Assembly (NCBI GenBank): GCA_002345845.1 | Contig: DDWF01000069.1 | Location: 18,305 to 24,515, forward strand | From: Betaproteobacteria bacterium UBA2293 | GTDB taxonomy: Bacteria > Pseudomonadota > Gammaproteobacteria > Burkholderiales > Rhodocyclaceae | DNA: 6,211 nt | Reading direction: 5' to 3' | Part shown: in pieces, positions 1 to 5,147 of the stretch | Layout: the number at the start of each line of letters is the position of its first letter | Numbering within the stretch: position 1 is the first letter of the stretch | The notes under the pieces: model-generated | Told to the model about the DNA's origin: nothing | Databases searched by the model: none | Seen by the model: only the letters and a program-made list of their open reading frames with translations | Made by a program: the position numbers and the translations under genes

Positions 1-872
1 AGGGTCATGATGCCGTTGATCATGCCACCCCAGGACGGGGCCAACAGAATCAGCGAGAAGATCATACCGACCGACTGCGTCCAGTCCGGCAGGGCGGTGT
101 AGTGCAGGTGGTGCGGGCCGGCCCACATGTAGGTGAAGATCAGGGCCCAGAAGTGAACCACCGACAGACGATAGGAGTAAACCGGGCGGCCAGCCTGCTT
201 CGGAACGAAGTAGTACATCATGCCCAGGAAGCCGGCGGTCAGGAAGAAGCCGACGGCATTGTGGCCATACCACCACTGAACCATGGCGTCTTGCACACCA
301 GAGTAAGCAGAGTAGGACTTGGTCAGGGTAATCGGCACAGCAGCGCTATTGACCAGGTGCAGCAGGGCAACGGCGATAATGAAGGAACCGAAGAACCAGT
401 TGGCCACGTAGATGTGGGAAACCGTGCGCTTGGCGATGGTGCCGAAGAAGACCAGCGCATAAGAAACCCAGACCAGGGTGATCAGGATGTCGATCGGCCA
501 TTCCAGTTCGGCATATTCCTTACCCTGGGTAATACCCAGCGGCAGGGTGATAGCGGCGAGCAGAATGACGATTTGCCAACCCCAGAAGGTGAAGGGAACC
601 AGCGGACCGCCCCAGAGGCGGGTGTGACAGGTGCGCTGAACGCACCAGTAAGACGTTGCGAACAACGCGCAGCCACCAAACGCAAAAATAACCGCGTTGG
701 TGTGCAGCGGACGCAGCCGGCCAAAATGCAGGAAGCCAATATTCAGCTCCGGCCAGACCAGCTGGGCAGCAATGATGACACCGACAAGCATGCCAACAAT
801 GCCCCAGATGACAGTCATGACGGCGAATTGCCGTACGACCTTATCGTTGTATGTGGTTTGCGTTCCAGACAT
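1..872 (-). CDS. ccoN: cbb3-type cytochrome c oxidase subunit I (CcoN), N-terminal part, runs off window
   Basis: Catalytic heme-copper subunit of the cbb3 oxidase, an inner-membrane enzyme that reduces O2 to water and pumps protons at low oxygen. Only the first 290 codons are present; the 3' end lies beyond base 1. Seen in the translation: multiple hydrophobic helices; the low-spin heme b ligand His57 in RPLHTNAV; CuB ligand His204 in [11 protein letters not shown]; and [14 protein letters not shown] with CuB ligands His254/His255. Tyr248 lies six residues before His254, the position of the cross-linked tyrosine specific to cbb3 enzymes. The start ([11 protein letters not shown]) is supported by a GAGAGG Shine-Dalgarno at 885-880, seven bases before the ATG. 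ccoO and other cco genes probably follow off the edge (inference). Upstream on the same strand are ccoI and ccoS, separated from ccoN by a terminator, so ccoN most likely has its own promoter, with an FNR box at 970-983. Confidence 0.97.
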   Translation of the reverse strand, partial: MSGTQTTYNDKVVRQFAVMTVIWGIVGMLVGVIIAAQLVWPELNIGFLHFGRLRPLHTNAVIFAFGGCALFATSYWCVQRTCHTRLWGGPLVPFTFWGWQIVILLAAITLPLGITQGKEYAELEWPIDILITLVWVSYALVFFGTIAKRTVSHIYVANWFFGSFIIAVALLHLVNSAAVPITLTKSYSAYSGVQDAMVQWWYGHNAVGFFLTAGFLGMMYYFVPKQAGRPVYSYRLSVVHFWALIFTYMWAGPHHLHYTALPDWTQSVGMIFSLILLAPSWGGMINGIMT

Positions 873-929
873 GAACCCACCTCTCGTTAATGAAAAGACT
901 GAATGACCACCCCCCTGAACCCAAGGTGG
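873..929 (-). promoter_or_regulatory. ccoN mRNA leader with ribosome binding site and alternative pairing
   Basis: The leader carries a strong Shine-Dalgarno, GAGAGG (885-880), seven bases before the ccoN ATG. Further upstream, CCACC (929-925) can pair with GGTGG (911-907). The longer CCACCT (929-924) is also an exact complement of AGGTGG (882-877), which covers part of the Shine-Dalgarno. The 7-mer GGGTTCA occurs twice in the leader. The sequence is therefore compatible with two exclusive folds, one of which hides the ribosome binding site. The ribosome binding site is well supported; the folding switch is inference. Confidence 0.55.
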
Positions 930-941
930 CGCATGAAAGCG

Positions 942-953
942 GATGGTATTCTA
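942..953 (-). promoter_or_regulatory. putative -10 region of the ccoN promoter
   Basis: Read on the minus strand, TAGAAT (953-948, 5 of 6 matches to TATAAT) and the overlapping TACCAT (948-943, 4 of 6) are -10 candidates. With the FNR box centred at 976.5, TACCAT gives a start near 936 and puts the box at about -40.5. TAGAAT is the better hexamer but would place the box at about -35.5, too close for the usual class II geometry. The exact start is therefore unresolved. Confidence 0.4.
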
Positions 954-969
954 GTTCCTCGGGGCCGTT

Positions 970-983
970 TTGACCTAGATCAA
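970..983 (-). promoter_or_regulatory. FNR/ANR box of ccoN
   Basis: The plus strand reads TTGACCTAGATCAA, which matches the FNR/ANR/CRP-type consensus TTGAT-N4-ATCAA at 9 of 10 specified positions. It lies about 100 bases upstream of the ccoN start codon, the normal setting for activation of cbb3 oxidase genes under low oxygen. A degenerate inverted copy of the left part lies just upstream (994-1005). The motif is seen directly; control by an FNR-family protein is inferred from known ccoNOQP regulation in proteobacteria. Confidence 0.8.
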
Positions 984-1070
984 CCTACGGAATATCTAGG
1001 GTCAATTAGCCCGAAAGTCGTAAGGCTCGTGTAAGCCACTCATGTTGGATGAGGCGCAAAATACGTGGAC

Positions 1071-1097
1071 AAAAAAAGGGTGCGTCGTAACGCACCC
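1071..1097 (-). terminator. strong intrinsic terminator between ccoS and ccoN
   Basis: On the minus strand GGGTGCGT pairs perfectly with ACGCACCC (8 bp, UACG tetraloop) and is followed at once by seven Ts. It lies 87 bases beyond the ccoS stop. It should end ccoI-ccoS transcripts and insulate ccoN. It may also be the 3' end of a short independent RNA starting near 1139. Confidence 0.9.
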
Positions 1098-1139
1098 CAA
1101 CCCCAACAGAGAATGTTCGTGAAGGCTTCCCTTCACACA
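1071..1139 (-). ncRNA. candidate FNR-regulated small RNA, about 69 nt
   Basis: No coding sequence is evident here. The predicted start at about 1139 comes from an FNR-like box (1174-1187) centred exactly 41.5 bases upstream and an extended -10-like element, TGA-CATTAT (1154-1146). The transcript would begin with a perfect 7-bp hairpin (GTGAAGG, GAAG loop, CCTTCAC; 1136-1119). A single-stranded stretch of about 21 bases follows, then the 8-bp terminator hairpin with a T7 tract. Box, -10, 5' hairpin, open seed region and terminator are in the order expected of a small regulatory RNA. The alternative is that this is only the 3' untranslated end of ccoIS, or a fragment processed from it. No known RNA family was recognised. 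Confidence 0.4.
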
Positions 1140-1145
1140 GAGATC

Positions 1146-1154
1146 ATAATGTCA
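1146..1154 (-). promoter_or_regulatory. extended -10-like element of the candidate small RNA
   Basis: On the minus strand TGA precedes CATTAT (1151-1146), giving a TGn extended -10. The hexamer itself matches TATAAT at only 4 of 6 positions. Its distance to the FNR-like box at 1174-1187 is exactly that of a class II FNR promoter. An overlapping TATGAT (1148-1143) is a better hexamer but three bases off that spacing. Confidence 0.4.
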
Positions 1155-1158
1155 CCCG

Positions 1159-1170
1159 AATTGGCCAATT
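1159..1170. repeat. 12-bp perfect palindrome AATTGGCCAATT
   Basis: A perfect palindrome lies between the FNR-like box and the -10-like element of the candidate small-RNA promoter, 3 bases from the ccoS-proximal box. It could be a protein-binding site or chance. Its position inside the presumed promoter makes an operator role possible, but no regulator family can be assigned. Confidence 0.35.
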
Positions 1171-1173
1171 GTG

Positions 1174-1187
1174 TTGACGCAGGTCAA
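1174..1187 (-). promoter_or_regulatory. second FNR-like box, overlapping the ccoS stop codon
   Basis: The plus strand reads TTGACGCAGGTCAA, a perfect 5+5 inverted repeat (TTGAC/GTCAA). It differs from the FNR consensus by the same symmetrical change in each half-site (8 of 10). It overlaps the ccoS stop codon (1186-1184), so part of its sequence is also constrained by coding. It is about 300 bases from the ccoN start, too far for a simple ccoN activator site. Its centre is exactly 41.5 bases before the predicted start of the short RNA ending at the terminator. Confidence 0.5.
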
Positions 1188-1384
1188 ACTTTGTCCGATT
1201 TGTCGTTTTCCGCCGGTTCTTGAGCGACATCCTCATCTTTTGGTAGTTTGTCGTCCATCAGAACGCGAAAGCCCGGCCCTTCCAGATCATCAAATTGACC
1301 GCTACGCACCGACCACCAGAAGGCTATGGCGATGCCGAAGACAATGAGCACTGATATGGGAATCAGCAGGTAGATACTTTCCAT
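1184..1384 (-). CDS. ccoS: cbb3-type oxidase assembly protein CcoS
   Basis: Small inner-membrane protein of 66 residues, required in characterised bacteria for a mature, cofactor-loaded cbb3 oxidase. One membrane helix lies at about residues 4-25 (YLLIPISVLIVFGIAIAFWW). It is followed by the family-typical stretch SGQFDDLEGPGFRVLMDD (about 28-45) and a charged cytoplasmic tail rich in Asp, Glu and Lys. The length is normal for the family. Its ATG overlaps the ccoI stop by one base (TGATG), and a GGAG Shine-Dalgarno inside the ccoI end (1396-1393) lies eight bases upstream, so the two are translationally coupled. The last codons overlap an FNR-like box. The exact biochemical role of CcoS is not settled in the literature. 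Confidence 0.95.
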   Translation of the reverse strand: MESIYLLIPISVLIVFGIAIAFWWSVRSGQFDDLEGPGFRVLMDDKLPKDEDVAQEPAENDKSDKV

Positions 1385-3825
1385 CAGTCATTCTCCAGAC
1401 GCTGGATACGCAATGAGTTGAGCACGACCAGCAACGAACTCAGCGACATGCCGATCCCCGCCATCCACGGGGTTACGTAGCCAGCGATGGCGGCCGGCAA
1501 GGCAACCACATTGTAGGCGAACGACCACCAGAGATTCTGCCGGATCACCTGTAAGGCAAATCCAGCCCTTCCGAGACCTTTATGGAGATGACCCAGGTTT
1601 TCCGAGAGGAGAACAAAATCGGACTGGGTGCGGGCCAACTGGGCACCACCACCCATGGCGATGGAAACCTGTGCCTGGGCGAGCACTGGTGCGTCGTTTA
1701 CACCGTCCCCGACCATGGCAACGACAGCACCACCTGCCTGCAGCTCAGTCACGCAGGCATATTTTTCGGCCGGAGTAACGCCTGCCCGCACATTGTCGAT
1801 GCCGAGCTCACCGGCCACCCGGCGCGCCACCGCCGGCGCATCGCCAGTCAGCAGCACAACCGACTTACCGGCGCCACGCAGGTCGTCAATCAAACGCCTG
1901 GCCTCCGGACGCAACTGGTCGCCAATACGGAAAAGTGCCATCGCCCCACGGACATCGGCAAGCACGACGACGGTATCGCCACTCTCCAGCCACGTCTCCG
2001 CCGCACCGGGAAGCTCCGCACCACTGAGCGCCAGGGCATAGGCTGGACGTCCGACACGATAGCGCTGACCGTCGACCACAGCCTCGATGCCCTGCCCCGG
2101 CTCGCTGAGCGAATCGATAGCTGGCACGAGACTCATGTTGCCTGCGGCATGCCTCAGCGCCAGCGCCAGCGGATGTTCCGATGCCTGCTCAACGGTGGCA
2201 GCAATGGCCACGCATTGTTCACGGTCCAGATCAGCCAGCGGCTGCACGTCGAGCAGATGCATGTGCCCCGTGGTCAGAGTACCGGTCTTGTCAAAGACGA
2301 AATGCGTCGCTCGCGCCAGGGTTTCGATGGCATGACCGCGTGTTACCAGCAGCCCATCGCGAGCCAGGGAACCCGCCGTCACCGTCAAGGCGATCGGGGT
2401 CGCCAGAGCCAGGGCACAGGGACAGGTCACAACCAGCACGGAAACGGTCACCCAGAGCGCCTGCGAGGGCTCAACCAGATACCAGCCGAGTGCAGTCAGC
2501 AAGGCCACAATCAGTAAGGCGAAGACGAAATAGCTGGCAATGCGGTCAGCCAGTTCGACAATTTTTGGTTTTTCGAGCGAAGCGCGCTCCATCAGTTCGA
2601 TGATCGCTGACAGGCGCGTTCCCTGCCCGACCTGCTCAACCCTTACAACCAGCGGACTTTCGGCATTGATCGAGCCTCCGGTCACGGCATCGCCGGCCAG
2701 TTTTGGCACCGGCAGGCTCTCGCCGGTGAGTAGCGCCTCGTTGGCGCAACTGACGCCCTCGACCACCCGACCGTCGGCCGGAACAATCTCGCCGGGACGG
2801 ACCAGGACGTAATCACCAACCTGCAGGTCGGCGACAACTTTCTGCTCGGTCTCCCGGCTTGCCGGAAAACCCGGCAGCTTCTGCGCGAAGGCCGGCAACA
2901 GCTTGGTCAGCGCCTCGGTAACACTAAGCGCCTTCTGCCGTGCGGTCATTTCCAGATAGCGACCGCCCAGCAGAAAGAAGACGAACATGGTGATCGAGTC
3001 AAAGTAGACCTCGCCGCCCTGAATAAAGGTTGCCCAGCAACTGGCGGCGAAAGCGAGGCCGACGCCGAGGGCGACTGGCACATCCATGCCGACCCGGCGC
3101 AGCTTGATGTCGCGCCAGGCATTGCGGAAAAACGGCGCCGACGAATAGAAGACGACCGGCAGGGTGAGCACCAGGCTGGCCCAGCGCATCAGACTCTCAA
3201 TATCGGCCGACATGTCACCGTCGGCGATATACACCGGATAGGCATACATCATCACCTGCATCATGCCGAAGCCGGCGACCCACAGCCGCCACATGGCCCC
3301 GCGCCGCTCCCTGCGGGACACTTCCTCGTTCTTGGCAGCATCGTACGGGTAGGCACGGTAGCCGATGGCGGCAATGGCGGTCAGGATGTCCGACAGCTTG
3401 ATTTTCGACTCGTCCCAGCGAACCCGCGCCCGCCGGGTCGCATAATTGATATCGACTGCTGTCACCCCGGACAGCTTGCCGACATGCTGCTCGTTCAGCC
3501 AGATACAGGCCGAGCAGGTAATCCCTTCGAGCAACAGCGAGGCTTCGCGCTCACCCTCACCGAGTTCCTTGACGAAGCTTTTCTGGAAATCGGCGTGATC
3601 GAACAGCGCCAGTTGGCCAAGGATGGCCGGCATCGCCTCACGCGGCGACTCGGGCATGGCATCACGGCTGCGGTAGTAGTCTTCCAGCCCGTTTTCGACG
3701 ATTGATTGAGCGACCGCCTGGCAGCCGTAACAGCACATGGCGCGATTTTCCCCACCGATCCTGACCGGCAGATCAACATCCTCCGGAATGGGCAGGCCGC
3801 AGTGGTAACAGGAGCATTCAGACAT
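1384..3825 (-). CDS. ccoI: copper-translocating P1B-type ATPase CcoI (FixI), cbb3 oxidase assembly
   Basis: Inner-membrane copper ATPase needed to supply CuB of the cbb3 oxidase. With the ATG at 3825 it has 813 residues. In order: an N-terminal cysteine-rich segment typical of CcoI/FixI, with CSCYHCG (Cys4, 6, 9) and CCYGC (Cys31, 32, 35); an HMA domain with GITCSAC (Cys104, 107); membrane helices; the TGE actuator motif (367-369); the CPC metal site in the membrane (468-470); the phosphorylated Asp512 in DKTGT; the HP motif (551-552); and the GDGVNDAP hinge (706-713). All catalytic motifs are intact. A TTG 36 bases upstream is in frame but would translate through a terminator hairpin, and neither start has a Shine-Dalgarno. 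The ATG is preferred because it directly precedes the conserved N-terminal cysteines. A weak -10-like TATACT (3879-3874) lies upstream. The gene is coupled to ccoS. Confidence 0.96.
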   Translation of the reverse strand: MSECSCYHCGLPIPEDVDLPVRIGGENRAMCCYGCQAVAQSIVENGLEDYYRSRDAMPESPREAMPAILGQLALFDHADFQKSFVKELGEGEREASLLLEGITCSACIWLNEQHVGKLSGVTAVDINYATRRARVRWDESKIKLSDILTAIAAIGYRAYPYDAAKNEEVSRRERRGAMWRLWVAGFGMMQVMMYAYPVYIADGDMSADIESLMRWASLVLTLPVVFYSSAPFFRNAWRDIKLRRVGMDVPVALGVGLAFAASCWATFIQGGEVYFDSITMFVFFLLGGRYLEMTARQKALSVTEALTKLLPAFAQKLPGFPASRETEQKVVADLQVGDYVLVRPGEIVPADGRVVEGVSCANEALLTGESLPVPKLAGDAVTGGSINAESPLVVRVEQVGQGTRLSAIIELMERASLEKPKIVELADRIASYFVFALLIVALLTALGWYLVEPSQALWVTVSVLVVTCPCALALATPIALTVTAGSLARDGLLVTRGHAIETLARATHFVFDKTGTLTTGHMHLLDVQPLADLDREQCVAIAATVEQASEHPLALALRHAAGNMSLVPAIDSLSEPGQGIEAVVDGQRYRVGRPAYALALSGAELPGAAETWLESGDTVVVLADVRGAMALFRIGDQLRPEARRLIDDLRGAGKSVVLLTGDAPAVARRVAGELGIDNVRAGVTPAEKYACVTELQAGGAVVAMVGDGVNDAPVLAQAQVSIAMGGGAQLARTQSDFVLLSENLGHLHKGLGRAGFALQVIRQNLWWSFAYNVVALPAAIAGYVTPWMAGIGMSLSSLLVVLNSLRIQRLEND

Positions 3826-3830
3826 GCAAT

Positions 3831-3855
3831 AAAAAAGGCACCGAAGTGCCTTTTT
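3831..3855 (-). terminator. UUCG-loop intrinsic terminator between the SDR gene and ccoI
   Basis: On the minus strand AAAAAGGCAC, TTCG, GTGCCTTTTTT forms a GC stem closed by a stable UUCG tetraloop and extended by A-T pairs, with a six-T tract. It begins 27 bases after the dehydrogenase stop codon. The A tract also makes it usable in the plus direction. Its T tract ends five bases before the ccoI ATG, so it sits inside whatever leader ccoI has. Confidence 0.88.
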
Positions 3856-3873
3856 GGTCAATGGCGGAGCCGA

Positions 3874-3879
3874 AGTATA
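3874..3879 (-). promoter_or_regulatory. possible -10 element upstream of ccoI
   Basis: TATACT on the minus strand matches TATAAT at 5 of 6 positions and would start RNA near 3867, before the terminator hairpin. No convincing -35 is seen at 17 bases. It is a weak candidate, listed because ccoI otherwise has no visible promoter. Confidence 0.25.
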
Positions 3880-3881
3880 GT

Positions 3882-4649
3882 TTATTTGACGCCCATACGG
3901 ATGGCACCGTCGAGGCGGATGACCTCGCCGTTCAGATAGGAATTCTCGGCGATGTGCTTGACCAGCGCCGCGAATTCAGCCGGCTTGCCCATGCGCGTCG
4001 GGAACGGCACCATCTTGTTCAGCGAGTCCTGCACCTCGGCCGGCATGCCGAGTAGCATCGGTGTCTCCATGATGCCCGGGGCGATGGTCATGCAGCGGAT
4101 ACCGCTACGCGACAGTTCGCGGGCCACCGGCAGGGTTAGCGCAACGATGCCACCTTTCGAGGCGGCATAGGCTGCCTGCCCGAGCTGGCCTTCGAAAGCG
4201 GCGACGGAGGCGGTATTGACGATCACGCCACGCTCGCCACCTTCGTCAGCTTCGTTTTTGAGCATGGCATCGACAGCCAGGCGGATCATGTTGAAGGTGC
4301 CAATCAGGTTGATGTTGATGACCTTGGCAAAACTCTCCAGGCGATGCGGCCCTTCCCGGCCCGCAACCTTTTCCGCCGGCGCGATCCCGGCACAGTTGAC
4401 CAGGCCATGCAGGGCGCCGAAACGCTCGACTGCCGAGCGGACCGCCTGGCTCGCCGATACCTCGCTGGCGACATCGGTTTCGACGAACAGGGCATTGACC
4501 CCCAGATCGCCAGCCAGGCGTTCGCCGGCATCACGATTGAGATCGGCAAGTACCACCCGGGCGCCGGCCGCCGCCAAGGCCTGCGCCGTCGCCGCACCAA
4601 GACCCGAGCCGGCGCCAGTAACGAGAAATACCTTATTGTTGATCTGCAT
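3882..4649 (-). CDS. short-chain dehydrogenase/reductase, HSD10-like (3-hydroxyacyl-CoA dehydrogenase type II family)
   Basis: Soluble NAD-dependent dehydrogenase of 255 residues with a Rossmann fold. Seen: the dinucleotide-binding motif TGAGSGLG (11-18); Asp36 at the end of the second strand, which favours NAD over NADP; NCAG (85-88), a variant of NNAG; Asn114; and the catalytic Ser148, Tyr161 and Lys165 with the spacing of human HSD10/type II 3-hydroxyacyl-CoA dehydrogenases. A PG pair (191-192) and the C-terminal LDGAIRM segment also fit that group. The likely reaction is oxidation of a 3-hydroxyacyl-CoA (straight or branched chain) in fatty acid or isoleucine breakdown, but the substrate cannot be read from sequence. 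The ATG at 4649 is chosen over one five codons upstream because GGAGAG lies five bases before it. It is followed by its own terminator, so it is probably monocistronic and unrelated in function to ccoI. Confidence 0.9.
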   Translation of the reverse strand: MQINNKVFLVTGAGSGLGAATAQALAAAGARVVLADLNRDAGERLAGDLGVNALFVETDVASEVSASQAVRSAVERFGALHGLVNCAGIAPAEKVAGREGPHRLESFAKVININLIGTFNMIRLAVDAMLKNEADEGGERGVIVNTASVAAFEGQLGQAAYAASKGGIVALTLPVARELSRSGIRCMTIAPGIMETPMLLGMPAEVQDSLNKMVPFPTRMGKPAEFAALVKHIAENSYLNGEVIRLDGAIRMGVK

Positions 4650-4670
4650 GTCTGCTCTCCACATATGAAT

Positions 4671-4686
4671 GCCGGCTGCTGCCGGC
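4671..4686. repeat. short GC-rich hairpin in the SDR leader
   Basis: GCCGGC, TGCT, GCCGGC forms a 6-bp stem with a four-base loop. It would lie at the 5' end of the dehydrogenase mRNA if transcription starts near 4681. There is no T tract, so it is not a terminator. It may stabilise the RNA end or be incidental. Confidence 0.4.
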
Positions 4687-4687
4687 C

Positions 4688-4715
4688 ATTATTCCAAACG
4701 GTACCGTATGGTCCA
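4688..4715 (-). promoter_or_regulatory. SDR promoter with palindromic operator in the spacer
   Basis: On the minus strand TGGACC (4715-4710, 4 of 6) and AATAAT (4693-4688, 5 of 6) are separated by 16 bases. The spacer is filled by a palindrome: the core ACGGTACCGT (4698-4707) is perfect, and flanking CCA/TGG extends it to 18 bp (4694-4711) with one mismatched pair. A dimeric repressor bound here would block RNA polymerase. TetR-type regulators of acyl-CoA catabolism use operators of this kind, but the regulator's identity is inference. Confidence 0.5.
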
Positions 4716-4734
4716 GAGCGAGATATTACCCGGC

Positions 4735-4760
4735 AGCGGGGCAAAGCAAAATGCCCCGCT
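4735..4760. repeat. 9-bp perfect inverted repeat in the divergent intergenic region
   Basis: AGCGGGGCA (4735-4743) pairs perfectly with TGCCCCGCT (4752-4760) around an eight-base A-rich loop. No T tract follows on either strand. It separates the minus-strand dehydrogenase promoter from the plus-strand gene at 4860. It may be a rho-assisted stop, an insulator-like hairpin or a protein site; nothing in the sequence decides between these. Confidence 0.45.
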
Positions 4761-4859
4761 TCATCAAGAGGGGATATGGCAAAACAGCTATTGGTTAATG
4801 GCCTTCGGCGCAAAGCCGTCTAGACTGAAACAGTCAGACCTCATTCCGAGGAGTTCATC

Positions 4860-5048
4860 ATGTCCGCCTTTGATTCCCCTATCGCCCGTTGCGACGCCGT
4901 GCACGAATTGGTTCTCACTGACGAAACCCAAGCCGAATGCGCCCGCGAACATGAGTGTCCGCCAGGTCGCATCTGCCCCCTCTGCGGATATTTCGCCGAC
5001 CCGGACGAACGCAACGCCAAGGCAGCCATCGCCCCCTCTAGCACTTGA
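4860..5048 (+). CDS. small cysteine-containing protein of unknown function (62 aa)
   Basis: Not a recognised family. The start is well supported: a GAGGAG Shine-Dalgarno (4848-4853) lies six bases before the ATG. The protein is hydrophilic, has no signal peptide or membrane helix, and has five cysteines (11, 27, 33, 39, 42). The central ECPPGRICPLCGYF carries a CPLCG knuckle like one half of a zinc ribbon; together with Cys27, Cys33 and His31 it could bind one metal ion (inference). The tail is Ala/Ser/Thr-rich. It sits between a divergently read dehydrogenase and a cyclase with its own predicted promoter, so its neighbours say little about its job. No convincing -10/-35 pair was found upstream. 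A short inverted repeat (GACTG, AAA, CAGTC; 4823-4835) lies in the leader. Confidence 0.75.
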   Translation: MSAFDSPIARCDAVHELVLTDETQAECAREHECPPGRICPLCGYFADPDERNAKAAIAPSST

Positions 5049-5070
5049 GCGGCGACAACTGAACTGGCGC

Positions 5071-5098
5071 TTGGTCGGCTGCTGGCCAGTGCTATGAT
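5071..5098 (+). promoter_or_regulatory. probable promoter of the REC-GGDEF gene
   Basis: TATGAT (5093-5098, 5 of 6 matches) is preceded by TGC, giving a TGn extended -10. A weak -35, TTGGTC (5071-5076, 3 of 6), stands 16 bases upstream. The start would be near 5105, giving a leader of about 43 bases. The region overlaps the arms of imperfect inverted repeats (ACTGGC 5063-5068 with GCCAGT 5085-5090) that could help end the upstream small gene's transcript. Confidence 0.45.
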
Positions 5099-5147
5099 GT
5101 TTGGGCATTCCGCTTCTCCTGGCCCTTGACGGAAAACCCAGCAATAG

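Noticed and set aside
102..890. Long plus-strand open frame opposite ccoN
   Set aside because: Its translation is low-complexity and polar with no family features, while the minus strand encodes an unmistakable CcoN with all ligand histidines. It is a shadow frame.
1582..2517. 311-codon plus-strand frame inside ccoI
   Set aside because: It lies fully antisense to the ATPase domain of ccoI, has no plausible ribosome site or domain, and reflects the high GC content.
3826..3861. Extension of ccoI to an upstream TTG start (12 more residues)
   Set aside because: It would translate the terminator hairpin itself, has no Shine-Dalgarno, and the added residues do not resemble CcoI N-termini. The ATG at 3825 is preferred.
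4650..4664. Upstream ATG of the dehydrogenase (five extra residues)
   Set aside because: The GGAGAG Shine-Dalgarno lies between the two ATGs and serves the downstream one, which also gives the usual SDR N-terminus.
4735..4760. Hairpin considered as an intrinsic terminator
   Set aside because: The stem is strong but no T tract follows on either strand, so it is listed only as an inverted repeat.
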